Positions 33,854 to 36,511 of a DNA stretch of 36,511 nucleotides are shown in pieces; position 1 is the stretch's first letter, and each line of letters starts with the position of its first letter. The position numbers and the translations under genes are program-made. Under the pieces are notes generated by a model that was not told the origin of the DNA, ran no database searches, and saw nothing but the letters and a program-made list of their open reading frames with translations. The stretch is from Diphasiastrum complanatum (Eukaryota > Streptophyta > Lycopodiopsida > Lycopodiales > Lycopodiaceae), in the NCBI GenBank assembly GCA_029204225.1, contig MU835766.1, positions 1 through 36,511 on the forward strand, in the 5' to 3' direction.

Positions 33854-34418
33854 CCCATAATAACCAATGTGATACCTCAGTTGGTAAACTAGATATGGCC
33901 TTGCCTTAGATTAGAGAGAGTAGCCATCTGGAAGAATTTTTTTTTTTAATGACTGTAGTACAGGTGAAAACAAAATATGAAATTATTTGCAAAAAATGTT
34001 TGTAGTGACAAACCTATACACTAGTCTCTTTGCAGAAAAATGCAATTGTGGCTGCTTGTCTTCTGTGGCCGAGTTCTTCATGTTTTTTGTATGTTTGCAA
34101 AACCGAGATGGAAGTGATTTGTTCGCTGCTTCTTAAAAAAAATCTCATCTCCATCTGATAGAGAAGAATCACCTTCCTCTGCTTACAATCGTGCAACAAT
34201 TCACTTGGCCATCTCTATCATTTGCCACCAATATGTTTCTTTCGCTATATATTGGCAAAAGTTTTTATTATCTGCAGGGATTCCAAGAGCATCTTTTTGC
34301 TACTTGTCACCCGCGGCATGCAACAACTACTTTCTTTTTGAAATCACAAACATATATATAAATCATGAACATTGTTTGAATCAAAAAACAATTGGAAGAA
34401 ACAATGAATTGTACTTAC
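33854..34418. other. Possible intron or intergenic sequence
   Basis: It lies between the two coding remnants on the minus strand. An ORF at 34014-34199 (minus) is short and has no recognised features. Confidence 0.35.
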
Positions 34419-35745
34419 TTTGCTGGGCCGATGCTAGAAGAAGCAATAAATTGGAGCTTGTCCTTAGTGACCACCAAACTCTTTTAACTCCAATCCAAAT
34501 GGTATATATCGTGAAAAAAACCTTGGCCATTGGCAGGGTTGGCAATTGCTACTAACTTATATCCCCTGTTTGTCAATGTCTTCTCTGCAGCCTGGAGTTA
34601 AACGACAATTAAATAGATGTTGTGACTTATAAGAATCCAAATGATACGGGAGAGGAATCGAACACATTTTTACAATGGCTTCATATTGAAGTTGGCATTC
34701 CCGTAGTGGCAAATTTTCTCTATCTCTCCTCAAAGCGTCGTCCTTGACCATCCTCAGAAACTCAACCTAATATTCATATAGAATTATATTATATCGAGAG
34801 ACAAAATTAATGACACTTGCAACAAAATACCCATACAAACATAATTATAAGTTTATCAAGGGGAGATACCTTATATATGAGTTGACTAATGATAGGCATG
34901 GGCACATTATACCATGCCTTATGGCCAGCACCTCTTTGCTCTCTTTTCATTTTTGACTCCATCCAACTTCTGTCTTCTGCAGGTAAATGTTAAAGCAAGG
35001 TTTCCTTGTTGGAAAGACCAAACTTTTGCATCATGAAAATGTCGTGGGCCAATGTGTGAGGTACAGACACCCTGGTCAATCCAACAAGAAAGTCAAACAT
35101 CTATTGACTTAGAATTGTGTCAAAATGGATAGTGGAATATGGAAATACCTATTGATAGAGCGGAGAGCCAATATAAGTTCACTCTCTTGTGCTCTGCTCA
35201 CCTCCAAAAAGCTGCAATCAACTCTCACGTGCATGACTTTCATGTTTGGAAAGTCTACACACAAAGAATGGACATAAATTGAGGGACTACACACAAATGA
35301 TTCATTGTTAAAAAAAAACTACATAATCAGCCACTTTACTTACATTCCTTAATTTTTGACATCCATGCTACAACACGATGATTTCCATCCCACACAAGAA
35401 ATTTCTTGTTGGAAAGATCTCTCCATTCCAGGTTATGCATCAAATCCTCTTCAAATTCTCGATTCACTTCTTGCCACACTGAGCCCCATTGTTGTAGATC
35501 CAAGTCAGATACCTCCATCTCTGGTTCTCCAAGTTTTCTCATTGAAACAAGAAAATATCCAAGTTATTTGATGTAACCCAATTTGTGAAAGTCCGAATCC
35601 AATTGTGACACATTTTCACGTACTGCCCTAATGGCCTCATTCACAACAAGGCGGCAAAGAGGGATCGGTGGAGGAGGAGATCTTCTACATAGCTGCATTA
35701 GGAAGGCAACGTGGACCTCCGCTCCAACTAGCAATTCTACACCTT
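34419..35745 (-). pseudogene. Decaying multi-exon gene with ParB/sulfiredoxin-like motif
   Basis: Proposed exons, right to left: about 35745-35344, 35254-35149, 35100-34870, 34766-34627 and 34591-34419. Several borders are good GT..AG sites (donors GTAAGT at 35343 and 34418). The first exon encodes RRSPPPPIPLCRLVVNEAIR, then FEEDLMHNLEWRDLSNKKFL and VWDGNHRVVAW. DGNHR near 35375-35389 fits the DGxHR signature of the ParB/sulfiredoxin fold. The next exon, VMHVRVDCSFLEVSRAQESE, follows it plausibly. Later exons carry HTLAHDIFMMQKFGLSNKE and NRGYKLVAIANPANGQGFF. In-frame TAA codons lie at 35564-35566, 34990-34992 and 34484-34486, and one exon junction is out of phase, so it is probably non-functional. 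A nucleic-acid or nucleotide role is only hinted at by the fold. Confidence 0.55.
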
Positions 35746-36227
35746 AGCGACACGTTATACTCATAATGCAATGTACACGATCTTCTTCGCTTATTACACA
35801 TAGCAGGCCTAATCAAACTTTTCGTTTAGTCGGAAACTAAAGAAGCAAAATCTAATTCAAAGATACTCTTTTCTCTGTCATTGTGTAATGGAGATATATA
35901 CTCGAAAGAATTACTCTCAGCGTATTGTGGTGGCTATGTACGTGAAGGGATCCATTTAGGGAGGGACAACTATGTGGAGAGACCGTTGAAGGTAGAACTT
36001 GTTTGTGATCGCCAGTGGTTGCCGTGGCTGTCAACCAGATGATGCCTAACAATAGCTTTTGGAAGAGCTACTTCTGATTGTGCTCTGACAACGTGCATCC
36101 ATGACCAGGTGGTTTCCATTCTCTTGGGATGTGGCTCAAACGCATTTGTTCATCTTGGAATTTATGAGCATCCTTTTTCTTGATGAAAAGTTTCGTATGT
36201 CTCCTATGGCAAATCTCAAATGGGCTC
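35746..36227. other. Upstream flank, no gene supported
   Basis: It contains ATATATACTCGAAAG-like sequence near 35890 that might be promoter DNA for the minus-strand gene. ORFs of 64-66 residues on the minus strand show no family features. Confidence 0.35.
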
Positions 36228-36511
36228 AGATCTATCCTGCACTGGCGTAGGATAGATTTCAACTCATTTGAGATCCCACCCTTTGCTCATTCAAGACTGA
36301 AATCAATCTTGCGCCGACGCAGGATTGATCTTAGCACACAGAATGAGCAAAGTTTGCTCGTTTCAAGGTACAGATCTATCCTGCGCCGACGCATGATAGA
36401 TTTTAGCTTAGAGAATGACCAAATGTTGCTTATTGTTAAGGCTGAGATCTATCCTGCGCCGGCACAGGGTAGATCTGAGCGTAGAAAATGAGCAAATTTT
36501 GCTCATATCAA
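36228..36511. repeat. 72-bp-period palindromic tandem array
   Basis: Four units begin (at AGATCTATCCTGC or its variant) at 36228, 36300, 36372 and 36445. Each holds an imperfect palindrome of about 30 bp of the form GATCTATCCTGCGCC-GGCGCAGGATAGATC. A second short palindrome, GAGCAAA-TTTGCTC, lies between units. The array reaches the window end, so its true size is unknown. ORFs on both strands reading ILRRRRIDLS are by-products of the palindromes. Confidence 0.93.

Noticed and set aside
36068-36491. ORFs on both strands with repeated ILRRRRIDLS
   Set aside because: The same peptide appears on both strands because the DNA units are palindromic; this is repeat DNA, not a protein.
36228-36511. 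Possible CRISPR-like array
   Set aside because: The sequences between palindromes are themselves repeated, not unique spacers, and the setting is a plant nuclear genome.

Overview
This window comes from a large, AT-rich, retrotransposon-filled nuclear plant genome. The evidence is Ty1/copia elements primed by plant initiator tRNA-Met, a CACTA-type DUF4216 remnant, a Ty3/gypsy integrase remnant, introns with GT..AG borders, and long dinucleotide microsatellites. No organelle or bacterial features were seen and no tRNA or rRNA gene was recognised. The sequence alone does not identify the plant lineage.

Layout. 1-2.2 kb holds a probable two-exon host gene of unknown function whose phase-0 intron carries degenerate tandem repeats. 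2.4-6.0 kb is non-coding. 6.1-8.7 kb is a graveyard of unrelated transposon pieces (gypsy integrase, copia pol, CACTA DUF4216). 9.3-10.8 kb is simple-sequence DNA: a very long compound TC/TG/AC microsatellite, then a cluster of TCGGATTTCGA-type palindromes. 11.75-17.66 kb is a young copia element 'A' on the minus strand. It has an uninterrupted 1259-aa Gag-Pol, but its upstream LTR is cut and its integrase lacks the N-terminal zinc-binding region.

17.66-30.3 kb is a nest of older copia elements. Element B inserted into element D. The 5-bp target duplication CATCA and the D reading frame can be followed across the two B LTRs, yet the two halves now lie on opposite strands. This implies a local inversion of about 4 kb (17659 to about 21.66 kb). 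A third element, C (minus strand, internally deleted), and an 0.88-kb direct duplication sit inside the B 3' half.

30.3-33.3 kb is AT-rich and gene-poor, with a 28-bp perfect hairpin and a 105-bp tandem duplication. 33.3-35.75 kb holds minus-strand exons of a decaying host gene with a ParB/sulfiredoxin-like DGNHR motif and several in-frame stops. The window ends inside a 72-bp-period array whose every unit contains a GC-rich palindrome.

The genes do not form a shared pathway. The coherent story is layered retrotransposition followed by rearrangement. One cross-family signal stands out: the palindrome TTCACACGTGTGAA (G-box core) recurs in LTR or leader sequence of several distinct copia families here.
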